Position numbers and translations under genes: made by a program
Shown here: positions 50,331-58,068 of the stretch, piece by piece
Layout of the letters: every line of letters begins with the position of its first letter
Numbering within the stretch: the first letter of the stretch is position 1
Assembly (NCBI RefSeq): GCF_003854965.1
Contig: NZ_RQPI01000022.1
Coordinates: forward strand, 1-58,190
Reading direction: 5' to 3'
Source of the DNA: Paenibacillus rhizophilus
GTDB taxonomy: Bacteria; Bacillota; Bacilli; Paenibacillales; Paenibacillaceae
Length of the DNA: 58,190 nucleotides
Notes under the pieces: model-generated
Database searches by the model: none
Told to the model about the DNA's origin: nothing
The model's input: the letters and a program-made list of their open reading frames with translations, nothing else

Positions 50331-51914
50331 ATGAAAAAAGTTACATCCATGGCCTTATCCCTGCCCTTATTGTTCAGCTTCGCCACAGGCGCTCTTGCCA
50401 AAAGCGAAGTACATCCCGTGCCGCAAAGTGATTCTAACTTGGGCGTCTATTACGAGATTTACGTCAATTCCTTCTATGACTCTAACAAAGACGGAAACGG
50501 CGACCTGAACGGCATCCTGCAAAAGCTGGATTATTTAAATGATGGAAACCCGCATACGAAGAAAGATTTGGGCGTCGATTCGCTGTGGCTGATGCCGATC
50601 AGTCCTTCCCCCAGCTATCATAAGTATGATACGACGGATTTCTACAGTGTAGATCCGCAGTATGGCAGCACGGAAGACTTCCGCCGCCTGACGCAAGAAG
50701 CGCATAAGCGGGGAATGAAAGTGACGATCGATCTTGCGCTCAACCATACCAGCAACAAGCACCCGTGGTTTCAGGAAGCCGCAAAGGACAAGAACAGCCC
50801 GTACCGGGATTATTATATATGGGCCGACGAGAACACAGACCTGAATGAAAAAGGACCCTGGGGACAGCAGCTCTGGTATGAGACGTACCCGGGCTCCGGG
50901 GACTATTACTACGCTCTGTTCGTCGATTTCATGCCGGATTTGAACTTTGACAATCCCAAATTGCGTGAAGAGATGATCAATGTCGGGAAGTATTGGCTGA
51001 ACCAGGGAGCGGACGGATTCCGCCTCGACGCAGCCATGCATATCTACAGCAAAGCAGATGAAGCGGATAAGAATGTCGTATGGTGGGATGAGTTTAAGCG
51101 GGGACTTGCCGAGGTCAAGCCGGATGTTTATCTGGTTGGAGAAGTGTGGGACCGTCCGAACAAAATTGCGCCTTATTACAAAGCGCTGGATTCTTCATTT
51201 AACTTCGACTTGTCTTCGAAGATTTTGGATGCCGTGCAGAACGGCTCGGACAATGGACTGGCAGCGTTTGAAAAGAGCGCTCTTGATTTGTATCGCCAAA
51301 ACGGATCAAATCCAATCGACGCCCCTTTCCTGACCAATCACGACCAGGTGCGTACCATGTCCTTACTGAACGGGGATGTCAATAAAGCGAAATTGGCCGC
51401 CTCCATCCTGCTCACTTTACCAGGCAACCCGTTCATTTATTATGGAGAGGAAATCGGAATGCTTGGGCAAAAACCGGATGAGTTTCTCCGTGAGCCGTTC
51501 CGGTGGTACCCTGAAAGCGGAGAAGGGCAAACGGATTGGGAGGCTCCCCGCGATAATACAGGTTCGGACGCCGTCTCCGTAGAGGCGCAGGCGAAAGATA
51601 AGGACTCCCTGCTCTCCCATTACAAAGAGCTGATCCGCTTCCGTCATGAGAGCCCTGCCCTAATGAAAGGCGACATCCGGGAGATGCCGACCGGAGACAG
51701 CCGCATTATGGGATACTCCAGAACATTTGAAGACGACTCCGTACTCGTTCTGCATAATCTGAGCGGTGAAACGGTAACGATCCAATTGTCCAACGAAGCA
51801 TGGCAGGGGCGCAAGATCGAATTCTCCACTTCAAATGAAGTGAAAATCAAGAAAGCCGGCGATCAGCTGAACATCACCATCCCGGCCTATACAACAACCT
51901 TCGGTTTGAAATAA
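50331..51914 (+). CDS. Secreted GH13 alpha-amylase
   Basis: An exported alpha-amylase-family enzyme of 527 residues. The signal peptide is about 1-23 (FSFATGALAKSE). The four conserved regions are present: DLALNHTSN, DGFRLDAAMH (nucleophile aspartate), LVGEVWDRP (acid/base glutamate) and LTNHDQVR. A calcium-binding stretch DSNKDGNGDLNG follows the first strand, as in GH13 enzymes of the oligo-1,6-glucosidase/AmyA type. The ATG follows AAAAGAGGTTTCAAAG. It ends at a strong bidirectional hairpin. It probably cleaves starch-like alpha-1,4-glucan. Confidence 0.92.
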   Translation: MKKVTSMALSLPLLFSFATGALAKSEVHPVPQSDSNLGVYYEIYVNSFYDSNKDGNGDLNGILQKLDYLNDGNPHTKKDLGVDSLWLMPISPSPSYHKYDTTDFYSVDPQYGSTEDFRRLTQEAHKRGMKVTIDLALNHTSNKHPWFQEAAKDKNSPYRDYYIWADENTDLNEKGPWGQQLWYETYPGSGDYYYALFVDFMPDLNFDNPKLREEMINVGKYWLNQGADGFRLDAAMHIYSKADEADKNVVWWDEFKRGLAEVKPDVYLVGEVWDRPNKIAPYYKALDSSFNFDLSSKILDAVQNGSDNGLAAFEKSALDLYRQNGSNPIDAPFLTNHDQVRTMSLLNGDVNKAKLAASILLTLPGNPFIYYGEEIGMLGQKPDEFLREPFRWYPESGEGQTDWEAPRDNTGSDAVSVEAQAKDKDSLLSHYKELIRFRHESPALMKGDIREMPTGDSRIMGYSRTFEDDSVLVLHNLSGETVTIQLSNEAWQGRKIEFSTSNEVKIKKAGDQLNITIPAYTTTFGLK

Positions 51915-51931
51915 GGTTGGGCTAATGTACA

Positions 51932-51976
51932 AACAGGCTTGTAAAACGGCTGAATCAGCGGTTTTACAAGCCTGTT
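51932..51976. terminator. Bidirectional terminator between amylase and nifH
   Basis: AACAGGCTTGTAAAAC (51932-51947) is the exact complement of 51961-51976, and the loop holds another GCTGA/TCAGC stem. It separates the plus-strand glucan operon from the convergent nifH. Confidence 0.9.
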
Positions 51977-52021
51977 CCATTATTTTATGATTTCATGCAC
52001 AGCCGTAGGCCTTCTCGTCGA

Positions 52022-52909
52022 TTAGGCGTTGGCTGCTTCCTTGGATTCCAGTTTTTTCAGAGCCGTTTCTTCGTCTTCCACCACACCGAAATCGATCAGC
52101 AGTTGTTCCAGTTCGTCCATTTCGATCGGAGTCGGAATGTTCAGCATTTCGTTGTGCAGGATTTTGTCAGCCAGTTGTTTGTACTCGTTGGCTTGGTTGT
52201 GCTCAGGGTTGTACTGAGTAACCGTCATTCTTCTCAGCTCGGCATGTTGAACGACGTTGTCGCGAGGTACGAAGTGGATCATTTGCGTGTTCAAGCGACG
52301 TGCAAGTTCCATGATCAGCTCGTCTTCACGGTCGGTGTTACGGGAGTTACAGATCAGGCCGCCCAGACGAACGCTGCCGCTTTGAGCATATTTCAGAATA
52401 CCGCGTGCGATGTTGTTGGCTGCGTACATAGCCATCATTTCGCCGGAGCAGACGATGTAGATTTCTTGCGCTTTGTTCTCGCGGATAGGCATTGCGAAAC
52501 CGCCGCATACAACGTCACCGAGTACGTCGTAAGAGATAAAGTCCATGCCGTCATAAGCGCCTTGCTCTTCCAGGAAGTTGATGGAAGTGATGATACCGCG
52601 GCCTGCACAGCCTACGCCTGGTTCCGGACCGCCGGACTCAACGCAGAGGATGTCGCCAAAGCCGGTTGCTACTACGTCTTCCAGTTCGAGGTCTTCGACC
52701 GAACCCAGTTCAGCGGCCATGTGAAGCACTGTTTGTTGAGCTTTCGTGTTCAGGATTAAACGAGTGGAGTCAGCCTTAGGGTCACAGCCTACGATCATGA
52801 TCTTTTGACCAAAAGTAGTAGCCAACTGAGCCAGCGTGTTTTGCGAAGTCGTGGATTTACCGATACCGCCCTTACCGTAGAATGCGATTTGTCTTGGTTT
52901 CTTACTCAT
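52022..52909 (-). CDS. nifH: Nitrogenase iron protein NifH
   Basis: A 295-residue homodimeric Fe protein that gives electrons to nitrogenase or NifEN with ATP hydrolysis. The P-loop is YGKGGIGKSTTSQN, and the two cysteines that bind the shared 4Fe-4S cluster are in GCAGRGII and VLGDVVCGGFAMPI. SGEMMAMYAANNIA and CNSRNTDREDELI are strongly conserved. NTKAQQTVLHMAAELGSVEDLEL is the group I (Mo) type, not the Anf or Vnf type. The ATG follows GGAGGATGATTATTC. It lies 70 bases after the nifX-like gene. No nifD or nifK follows; the next gene is the convergent amylase. Confidence 0.96.
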   Translation of the reverse strand: MSKKPRQIAFYGKGGIGKSTTSQNTLAQLATTFGQKIMIVGCDPKADSTRLILNTKAQQTVLHMAAELGSVEDLELEDVVATGFGDILCVESGGPEPGVGCAGRGIITSINFLEEQGAYDGMDFISYDVLGDVVCGGFAMPIRENKAQEIYIVCSGEMMAMYAANNIARGILKYAQSGSVRLGGLICNSRNTDREDELIMELARRLNTQMIHFVPRDNVVQHAELRRMTVTQYNPEHNQANEYKQLADKILHNEMLNIPTPIEMDELEQLLIDFGVVEDEETALKKLESKEAANA

Positions 52910-52979
52910 GAATAATCATCCTCCATTATATAGAATACTTAGGTTATTTATTGATATAAGTCCTGAACGGCCGTCGTCA

Positions 52980-53447
52980 TCAAATCCCTAAATCTTTGTA
53001 GAACTCGACGCTTTCCAGCAGCAGCTCTTCGATGCCGCCTTTACCGGAAAGTGCTGCAATCCCTTTTTGCAAAAGCTTGCGCCTTGGCGAATCGCCGATC
53101 CCCGAGCACAATAGCATTTGGCAATCACCGAGCATGGCCGCCGTATCGTCAAAAATCTTCTTTTTGTCATCCGGACTGCTGCACTCGGCCCTTCCGCTGC
53201 AATACGCTTCAACCTTGCGTACTTCCAAAAGCTTCGTCTTTTGTTCCGAGACGTCATAGATCCAAAACTCGCTCGCGTGACCAAAGTGTACATTAACTTT
53301 CCCGCCGCCCCGTGTTGCAACAGCGATTCGGACCGCGGCAAGTTCGGATGCCGGAAGCCCGGCCGATTTCGGAGTATGCTCCTCGCCCGCCTGCTGCTTC
53401 TCTGCCATCTGACGGCTTGCTTCGTCGGCGGCGTCAATCGTTTCCAC
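52980..53447 (-). CDS. nifX: NifX/NifB-C-terminal-like cofactor-binding protein
   Basis: A 155-residue protein of the dinitrogenase Fe-Mo cofactor-binding family. After a charged N-terminal stretch (about 1-38), the domain reads RIAVATRGGGKVNVHFGHASEFWIYDV, then KVEAYCSG and MLLCSGIGDSPRRKLLQKGI. This is closer to the C-terminal domain found in many NifB proteins than to classic NifX, but no radical-SAM part is present. Such proteins carry NifB-co or FeMo-co precursors. The start is a GTG at 53447 after AAAGGAGGCGTTTCA. It is the first gene of a nifX-nifH unit with a GlnR-type site. Confidence 0.82.
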   Translation of the reverse strand: METIDAADEASRQMAEKQQAGEEHTPKSAGLPASELAAVRIAVATRGGGKVNVHFGHASEFWIYDVSEQKTKLLEVRKVEAYCSGRAECSSPDDKKKIFDDTAAMLGDCQMLLCSGIGDSPRRKLLQKGIAALSGKGGIEELLLESVEFYKDLGI

Positions 53448-53498
53448 TGAAACGCCTCCTTTTAAGAAAGGTTAATGATAAGCAATGAGAAAGTCGCG

Positions 53499-53515
53499 TG
53501 TGATATTACATAACA
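53499..53515. promoter_or_regulatory. GlnR/TnrA-type site in the nifX leader
   Basis: TGTGATATTACATAACA fits the GlnR/TnrA pattern TGTNA-N7-TNACA exactly. It lies downstream of the predicted promoter and 52 bases before the nifX GTG, the position of the downstream (repressing) site described for the Paenibacillus nif operon. Confidence 0.8.
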
Positions 53516-53547
53516 TGATGCGGGAGTTGGTTTAACTCGTTAGAGCC

Positions 53548-53577
53548 ATCTTAGACTTTGTAGACAAAAGCTGTCAA
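53548..53577 (-). promoter_or_regulatory. Promoter of nifX-nifH
   Basis: TTGACA (53572-53577) and TAAGAT (53548-53553) are 18 bases apart on the minus strand. The start point would be near 53541, between the two GlnR-like sites. Confidence 0.6.
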
Positions 53578-53630
53578 TGACACTTAAGCGCATACATTAC
53601 TCTTTGACAAATCGTTCAAACACTGCGTCA

Positions 53631-53647
53631 TGTTATCTTACATAAAC
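53631..53647. promoter_or_regulatory. Degenerate GlnR-like site upstream of the nifX promoter
   Basis: TGTTATCTTACATAAAC matches the left half TGTNA and shares 12 of 17 bases with the perfect site at 53499, but its right half is off (TAAAC for TNACA). If bound, it would be the upstream, activating site. Confidence 0.4.
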
Positions 53648-53693
53648 CTCTGATTATCCGCTTTCATTTTAGGAATAAATCGCTTACATTGTT

Positions 53694-53720
53694 AAAAAGA
53701 AAAGCGCACAAGATGCGCTT
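53694..53720 (-). terminator. Terminator overlapping the nifN stop codon
   Basis: AAGCGCA-CAAGA-TGCGCTT (53702-53720) followed on the minus strand by TTTTCTTTTT. The stem includes two bases of the nifN TAA. It separates nifEN from nifX-nifH. Confidence 0.85.
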
Positions 53721-54985
53721 ATCGAAAGACTTCTCTTCCATTCATCAGAACATTTCCAAAATAGTTCACCATTTCCGCCGTCCCCCGATAGCCAACACTG
53801 ACATGAAAAGAGGAGCCGAAGCGGTTAAACACAGGAAAGCCGAAAGGAATAAAAGGAATGCCCCTTTCTTCCGCCACCGATTCGCTGTAAGAGCTGCCGA
53901 TCCATAAATCGGCTGTCTGCGCCGTTTCTTTTTCGAATATCAGCGATTCATGGACATGCTCAAACGACTTGACGCCGACTTCCGAAAGCCACTGGGACAG
54001 CGAGCGCAAATGGTCCGGCTCTAGCCGCGACAATCCGCTTCCCTCTGAACGTTGAACAAGTGTCCAGCATGCAATCCAGAAGAAACTGCCGCTGCCAGCG
54101 GTATTTGACCTGAACCTCGCTTCCGCTCAGCTCAAGCAGGAATTGAAAGAATTCATCCGTCTCCTGCAGACCGGTTATGCCTTGGAATACACGATAAGGG
54201 ATGTTCAGCTCTTTACTGAGCAGCTTGGCGCAGGGCTCCATGCAGCGTCCGACCGCTACGGTGCAGCCGGAGGAAACCATTTCTTTCAGATAGTCCAAGG
54301 GAACCCCGCCTCGGGATAAAGAGGTATGGCCTGTCAGCAGATGACCCGTCAGCGAAGAAGACAGATCGGGTAGTACGATAACCTCCATGCCAAACGAAGC
54401 GATGATTTCTTTTAATTCCATAACATCTCCCGGTGTCAGATGAGGACCAGGCAGGAGGTTGATCCGGTTGCGGTGTTTTTTGGGCGGGGCTTTGGGACGG
54501 GAATTGATTATTTCTTCGATTACGGCATGTACAACACGGGCATATCCCGATTCAATCGAGCCCTCATAATCCGGAAGCGACAGGGTCAACAGCAGCTTGT
54601 CTTGAAAAACCGGCCGGTTCTCCTCCAAATAACGGCTTGTAATTCCCTGCAAATCCTCTCTGGTCGCCTCCGTTAACGAAGTGCCGATAAGGGCAATGAC
54701 ATCCGGGCTATCCTCGGACATTGCATGCCGGATCGCTTCACAGACCACTTTGTCGGCACCGAGGATGACATCGGAATCTTGAATGGATACATTTTGTATA
54801 GAGACGGGTTCGCGGAAGTGGCGGGACAAGACCGTCCGGATTGATTCAGCACACCCCGATACCCCGTGCAGAATAGGGATGGAGCGGTAAATTCCCTGAA
54901 GGGAAAGCACGCCGCCAATCGTCTGGTTGCCAAGCAGGAGATTGCCCGGCAGCGGTCCGGTAGCCGAACTGAAATGTATACTCAT
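53719..54985 (-). pseudogene. nifN: nifN, split by a single-base frameshift
   Basis: The beta-like subunit of the NifEN cofactor scaffold. The first frame covers about 325 meaningful codons: GGVLSLQGIYRSIPILHGVSGCAE with the cluster-ligand cysteine (residue 45), RHFREPVSIQN and LLPGPHLTPGDVMELKEI. It continues to FRGKRIVAA, then leaves the family. The next frame takes over with EPDHLRSLSQWLSEVG and runs to the family end (ADLWIGSSYSES, RFGSSFHVSVGYRGTAEM). Removing the base at 54022 joins the two into about 421 residues, the normal length. It may be a true pseudogene, a sequencing error, or rarely recoding; no slippery run is visible. The ATG follows GGGAGGTGTGACCG, 3 bases after nifE. Confidence 0.85.
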
Positions 54986-54988
54986 CGG

Positions 54989-56338
54989 TCACACCTCCCA
55001 CGGCGAACGGCGGCGGACCATTTGCCAAATGGGCTGTTCCAAAATATTCATAAGATCCTCGGCCATTCTCCGCAAGCCGGCATATCCCGAGTACAACTTC
55101 AGGCGCTCTCCGTCAATATCCAGAAACGGTATTTTCTCTTTTAAAGGCACATAGGCGCTTCGCCCGCTGACGATCATCAGATCGGCTTTCCGTCCCTCAT
55201 ACAGCTCAAGTATGCTTTTTTCGTCAATCTCCGTAATGATCAGGGTGTCATCCTTGATTCTTTCCTTGATTCGGGACACATCTTCCCGGGCATTTGAATG
55301 GGTGCCGATGGCCGCGATCCGCAGACCGAGCTCATACAGCGCCGAGATATACAACCAGCTCTCCGCCCCTTCCGTAAAGAGCACGACTTTTTTTCCCTTC
55401 AGAGGTTTGCAGGTCAAGGAAATTTCTTTGCGAACGCGCGCCTCCTCCTTCCGCATATACCGTTGAAGTCTGTCATCCAGCTCCGCATCCTGAAAGTAGT
55501 AAGCAAGCTGACGCAGAGAGAACCGGATTTCATTGGACCCGCAGAAAGATCCCTCACAAAAAGGAATACCGAACGAATCCTGCATGTGCCTGGCCAAATT
55601 CAACATCGACCTGCCGCCTACAAGCATATTCACCTTCGCAAAATGGGCCGCACGCAGTTCATCAAAGGAACAGTCTCCCCCAATTCGCGTCACTACACGA
55701 ATTCCCGTCTCGGACAATAAGCCTTCGATTTCCTTCATCTCTTGCGAAAAAGGATACTCGCCGATTAAATTTATATCAAACGGAGTGCATTCTTTGTCCT
55801 CGACGTCCGTTGTTGTACCGATCACTTTCTCGAATAAGGCCTCCCCTGCATACCGGCTCCCTATGTTCTGGCCTCCGGCAAATCCCGGATTATGAACGGC
55901 GATCACCGGAATTCCCCAAGCCTGCTCCGCCTTTTCACACACAGCATTCAAATCCTCCATTGTAAAAAGAGTGGCGCAGGTCGCATACACAAAGACACAA
56001 GGCGGATGGTGCCGACGGACAATATGGCCGATCATTTGCAGAAGCTTTTTCTCGCTGCCGAGCATTAAATCTTCTTCCGTCAATCCCATCGAAAACACAA
56101 GCTTGGACAACGAGCCGCCAGGCGACTGCGCCCTCAGCATTCCCCAGCCGTTTTGAAGACAGCTTGCAGTGCCGTGAACCAAATGCGCCGTGTTTATAAT
56201 CGGCATCAATACCGACTGTGAGCCCTGAAAAGCGCAGGGGTGTGTCCGCTCCCCCGGCTTTGGACTGGAGCAGCCCATTTTATCCGGACAATTATTATGT
56301 TCGCATGCAGGTTCAACAAACAAGCCGGAATGATGCAT
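54989..56338 (-). CDS. nifE: NifE-like nitrogenase cofactor scaffold subunit
   Basis: The alpha-like subunit of NifEN, 449 residues. It starts with the NifE-type ACEHNNCPDKMGCSSPKPG and HPCAFQGSQSVLMPI. Cysteines 35, 60 and 121 fit the three NifE ligands of the permanent 4Fe-4S cluster. At the place of the cofactor-ligand cysteine (A. vinelandii NifE Cys250, NifD Cys275 in HCYRSMNYI) it reads VGGRSMLNLAR, with glycine at 241. Two unusual cysteines follow (261 and 266, IPFCEGSFCG, where aromatic residues are usual). The start is the ATG at 56338 after GGAGGGTGATCCA. It may be a diverged second NifE. Confidence 0.88.
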   Translation of the reverse strand: MHHSGLFVEPACEHNNCPDKMGCSSPKPGERTHPCAFQGSQSVLMPIINTAHLVHGTASCLQNGWGMLRAQSPGGSLSKLVFSMGLTEEDLMLGSEKKLLQMIGHIVRRHHPPCVFVYATCATLFTMEDLNAVCEKAEQAWGIPVIAVHNPGFAGGQNIGSRYAGEALFEKVIGTTTDVEDKECTPFDINLIGEYPFSQEMKEIEGLLSETGIRVVTRIGGDCSFDELRAAHFAKVNMLVGGRSMLNLARHMQDSFGIPFCEGSFCGSNEIRFSLRQLAYYFQDAELDDRLQRYMRKEEARVRKEISLTCKPLKGKKVVLFTEGAESWLYISALYELGLRIAAIGTHSNAREDVSRIKERIKDDTLIITEIDEKSILELYEGRKADLMIVSGRSAYVPLKEKIPFLDIDGERLKLYSGYAGLRRMAEDLMNILEQPIWQMVRRRSPWEV

Positions 56339-56480
56339 TGGATCACCCTCCAATCATACAATTTATATCTAATTATATTTAATTATCAATATTTATAATG
56401 TATTTCATCGAATTTGGGTGCAATGTCCGTGCTTCACAGGGGAAGTGGTATGCAGTGTGGTATTGATGTTTTGGTCGGAG

Positions 56481-56550
56481 AAAAAAAGAAAAGCAAAAAT
56501 AAAAATAAAAATAGGCTTATAAGATCGCTAAAGCAATCTTATAAGCCTAT
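56481..56550 (-). terminator. Terminator of the rRNA-tRNA operon
   Basis: ATAGGCTTATAAGAT and ATCTTATAAGCCTAT (56511-56525 and 56536-56550) form a 15-pair stem. On the minus strand it is followed by a long T-rich stretch (complement of 56481-56510). Confidence 0.9.
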
Positions 56551-56557
56551 TTGATGA

Positions 56558-56636
56558 TGCCGGTGAGAGGACTCGAACCTCCACGGTTTCCCTCACGATT
56601 TTGAGTCGCGCGCGTCTGCCATTCCGCCACACCGGC
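56558..56636 (-). tRNA. tRNA-Leu (CAA)
   Basis: Cloverleaf with acceptor GCCGGTG/CACCGGC, anticodon loop CTCAAAA (anticodon CAA) and a short variable arm AGGGAAACC. No CCA is encoded (TCA instead), unlike the other 14 genes of the array. It is the last tRNA before the terminator. Confidence 0.92.
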
Positions 56637-56677
56637 GCGGATCATGGAAATGAGATCATTTCCTCTAAATAAAGCAA

Positions 56678-56751
56678 TGGAGGCGCCACCCAGATTCGAA
56701 CTGGGGATAGAGCTTTTGCAGAGCTGTGCCTTACCACTTGGCTATGGCGCC
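56678..56751 (-). tRNA. tRNA-Cys (GCA)
   Basis: Acceptor GGCGCCA/TGGCGCC, anticodon loop CTGCAAA (GCA), TTCGAAT loop, CCA encoded. Confidence 0.95.
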
Positions 56752-56760
56752 GTATAAAGA

Positions 56761-56835
56761 TGGAGCGGACGACGGGAATCGAACCCGCGACCCTCGCCTT
56801 GGCAAGGCGATGCTCTACCGCTGAGCCACGTCCGC
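56761..56835 (-). tRNA. tRNA-Gly (GCC)
   Basis: Acceptor GCGGACG/CGTCCGC, anticodon loop TTGCCAA (GCC), TTCGATT loop, CCA encoded. Confidence 0.95.
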
Positions 56836-56839
56836 AAAA

Positions 56840-56914
56840 TGGCTGGGGATATAGGATTCGAACCTATGCATGACGGAGTCAAAGTCCGTTGCCTTACCGC
56901 TTGGCTAATCCCCA
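56840..56914 (-). tRNA. tRNA-Gln (TTG)
   Basis: Acceptor TGGGGAT/ATCCCCA, anticodon loop CTTTGAC (TTG), TTCGAAT loop, CCA encoded. Confidence 0.95.
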
Positions 56915-56934
56915 ATACATTCCAATAAATAATA

Positions 56935-57011
56935 TGGGGCGATCGATGGGACTTGAACCCACGAATGCCGGAGCCACAATCCGGTGCGTTAACCCCTTCG
57001 CCACGACCGCC
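56935..57011 (-). tRNA. tRNA-His (GTG)
   Basis: Acceptor GCGGTCG/CGATCGC with the extra G at position -1 facing C73, as in histidine tRNAs; anticodon loop TTGTGGC (GTG); CCA encoded. Confidence 0.95.
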
Positions 57012-57037
57012 ATATGTTATGGAATGCTGAAATAATT

Positions 57038-57111
57038 TGGCAGGGGCAGCAGGAATTGAACCCACACTAACGGTTTTGGAGACCGCTGTTCTACCTTTAA
57101 ACTATGCCCCT
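57038..57111 (-). tRNA. tRNA-Trp (CCA)
   Basis: Acceptor AGGGGCA/TGCCCCT, anticodon loop CTCCAAA (CCA), CCA end encoded. Confidence 0.95.
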
Positions 57112-57115
57112 AAAC

Positions 57116-57201
57116 TGGTGGAGGATGATGGATTCGAACCACCGAACTCGTAAGAGAACAGATTTACAGTCTGCTGCGTTTGGCCACTTCGCTAATCCTC
57201 C
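57116..57201 (-). tRNA. tRNA-Tyr (GTA)
   Basis: Acceptor GGAGGAT/ATCCTCC, anticodon loop CTGTAAA (GTA), long variable arm (86 bases in total), CCA encoded. Confidence 0.95.
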
Positions 57202-57208
57202 AGGAAAA

Positions 57209-57284
<76 letters not shown>

Positions 57285-57304
57285 TTATTCAATTATTAAA
57301 TTCA

Positions 57305-57380
<76 letters not shown>

Positions 57381-57399
57381 AAACCTGTATTGAAATAAA

Positions 57400-57476
57400 T
57401 GGCGGAACCGACGGGATTCGAACCCGCGATCTCCTGCGTGACAGGCAGGCATGTTAGGCCTCTACACCACGGTTCC
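57400..57476 (-). tRNA. tRNA-Asp (GTC)
   Basis: Acceptor GGAACCG/CGGTTCC, anticodon loop CTGTCAC (GTC), CCA encoded. Confidence 0.95.
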
Positions 57477-57498
57477 ACGAGGCTTCTTCTCTAAGAAG

Positions 57499-57578
<80 letters not shown>

Positions 57579-57608
57579 TCAGTAAAAAGTATTTATTTAG
57601 TAATATCA

Positions 57609-57684
57609 TGGTGGAGGCTGAGGGGATCGAACCCCCGACCCTCTGCTTGTAAGGCAGATGCTCTCCCAGCTGAGCTAAGCCTCC
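57609..57684 (-). tRNA. tRNA-Val (TAC)
   Basis: Acceptor GGAGGCT/AGCCTCC, anticodon loop CTTACAA (TAC), CCA encoded. Confidence 0.95.
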
Positions 57685-57740
57685 ATAAAAGAACAATTGT
57701 TATCTTACCAGATATCTCTACTGTAAAGCAAGTTTGAAGA

Positions 57741-57815
57741 TGGTGACCCGTAGGGGATTCGAACCCCTGTTACCTCCGTGAAAGGGAGGTGTCTTAACCC
57801 CTTGACCAACGGGCC
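57741..57815 (-). tRNA. tRNA-Glu (TTC)
   Basis: Acceptor GGCCCGT/ACGGGTC (one G-T pair), anticodon loop CTTTCAC (TTC), CCA encoded. Confidence 0.95.
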
Positions 57816-57831
57816 ATACCTTAAAATATAG

Positions 57832-57923
57832 TGGCGGAGAGAGAGGGATTCGAACCCTCGAGACGCTTTTGACGCCTACACGATTTCCAATCGTGCTCCT
57901 TCGGCCAACTCGGACACCTCTCC
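57832..57923 (-). tRNA. tRNA-Ser (GGA)
   Basis: Acceptor GGAGAGG/TCTCTCC, anticodon loop TTGGAAA (GGA), long variable arm (92 bases in total), CCA encoded. Confidence 0.95.
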
Positions 57924-57927
57924 ATAA

Positions 57928-58003
57928 TGGCTCCCCGAACAGGACTCGAACCTGTGACAACTCGATTAACAGTCGAGTGCTCTACCAACTGAGCTATCAG
58001 GGA
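57928..58003 (-). tRNA. tRNA-Asn (GTT)
   Basis: Acceptor TCCCTGA/TCGGGGA, anticodon loop CTGTTAA (GTT), CCA encoded. It is the first tRNA after the 23S rRNA, about 65 bases from its 3' end. Confidence 0.95.
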
Positions 58004-58068
58004 ACAATATTCAATTCAGGCTTGATCGCCTGAAAACTGGAACCGAAACGAAACTTGCGTTTATCTTG

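Noticed and set aside
56339..56480. A GlnR site in front of nifE
   Set aside because: The AT-rich spacer contains no TGTNA-N7-TNACA match on either strand; only weak promoter-like hexamers are present.
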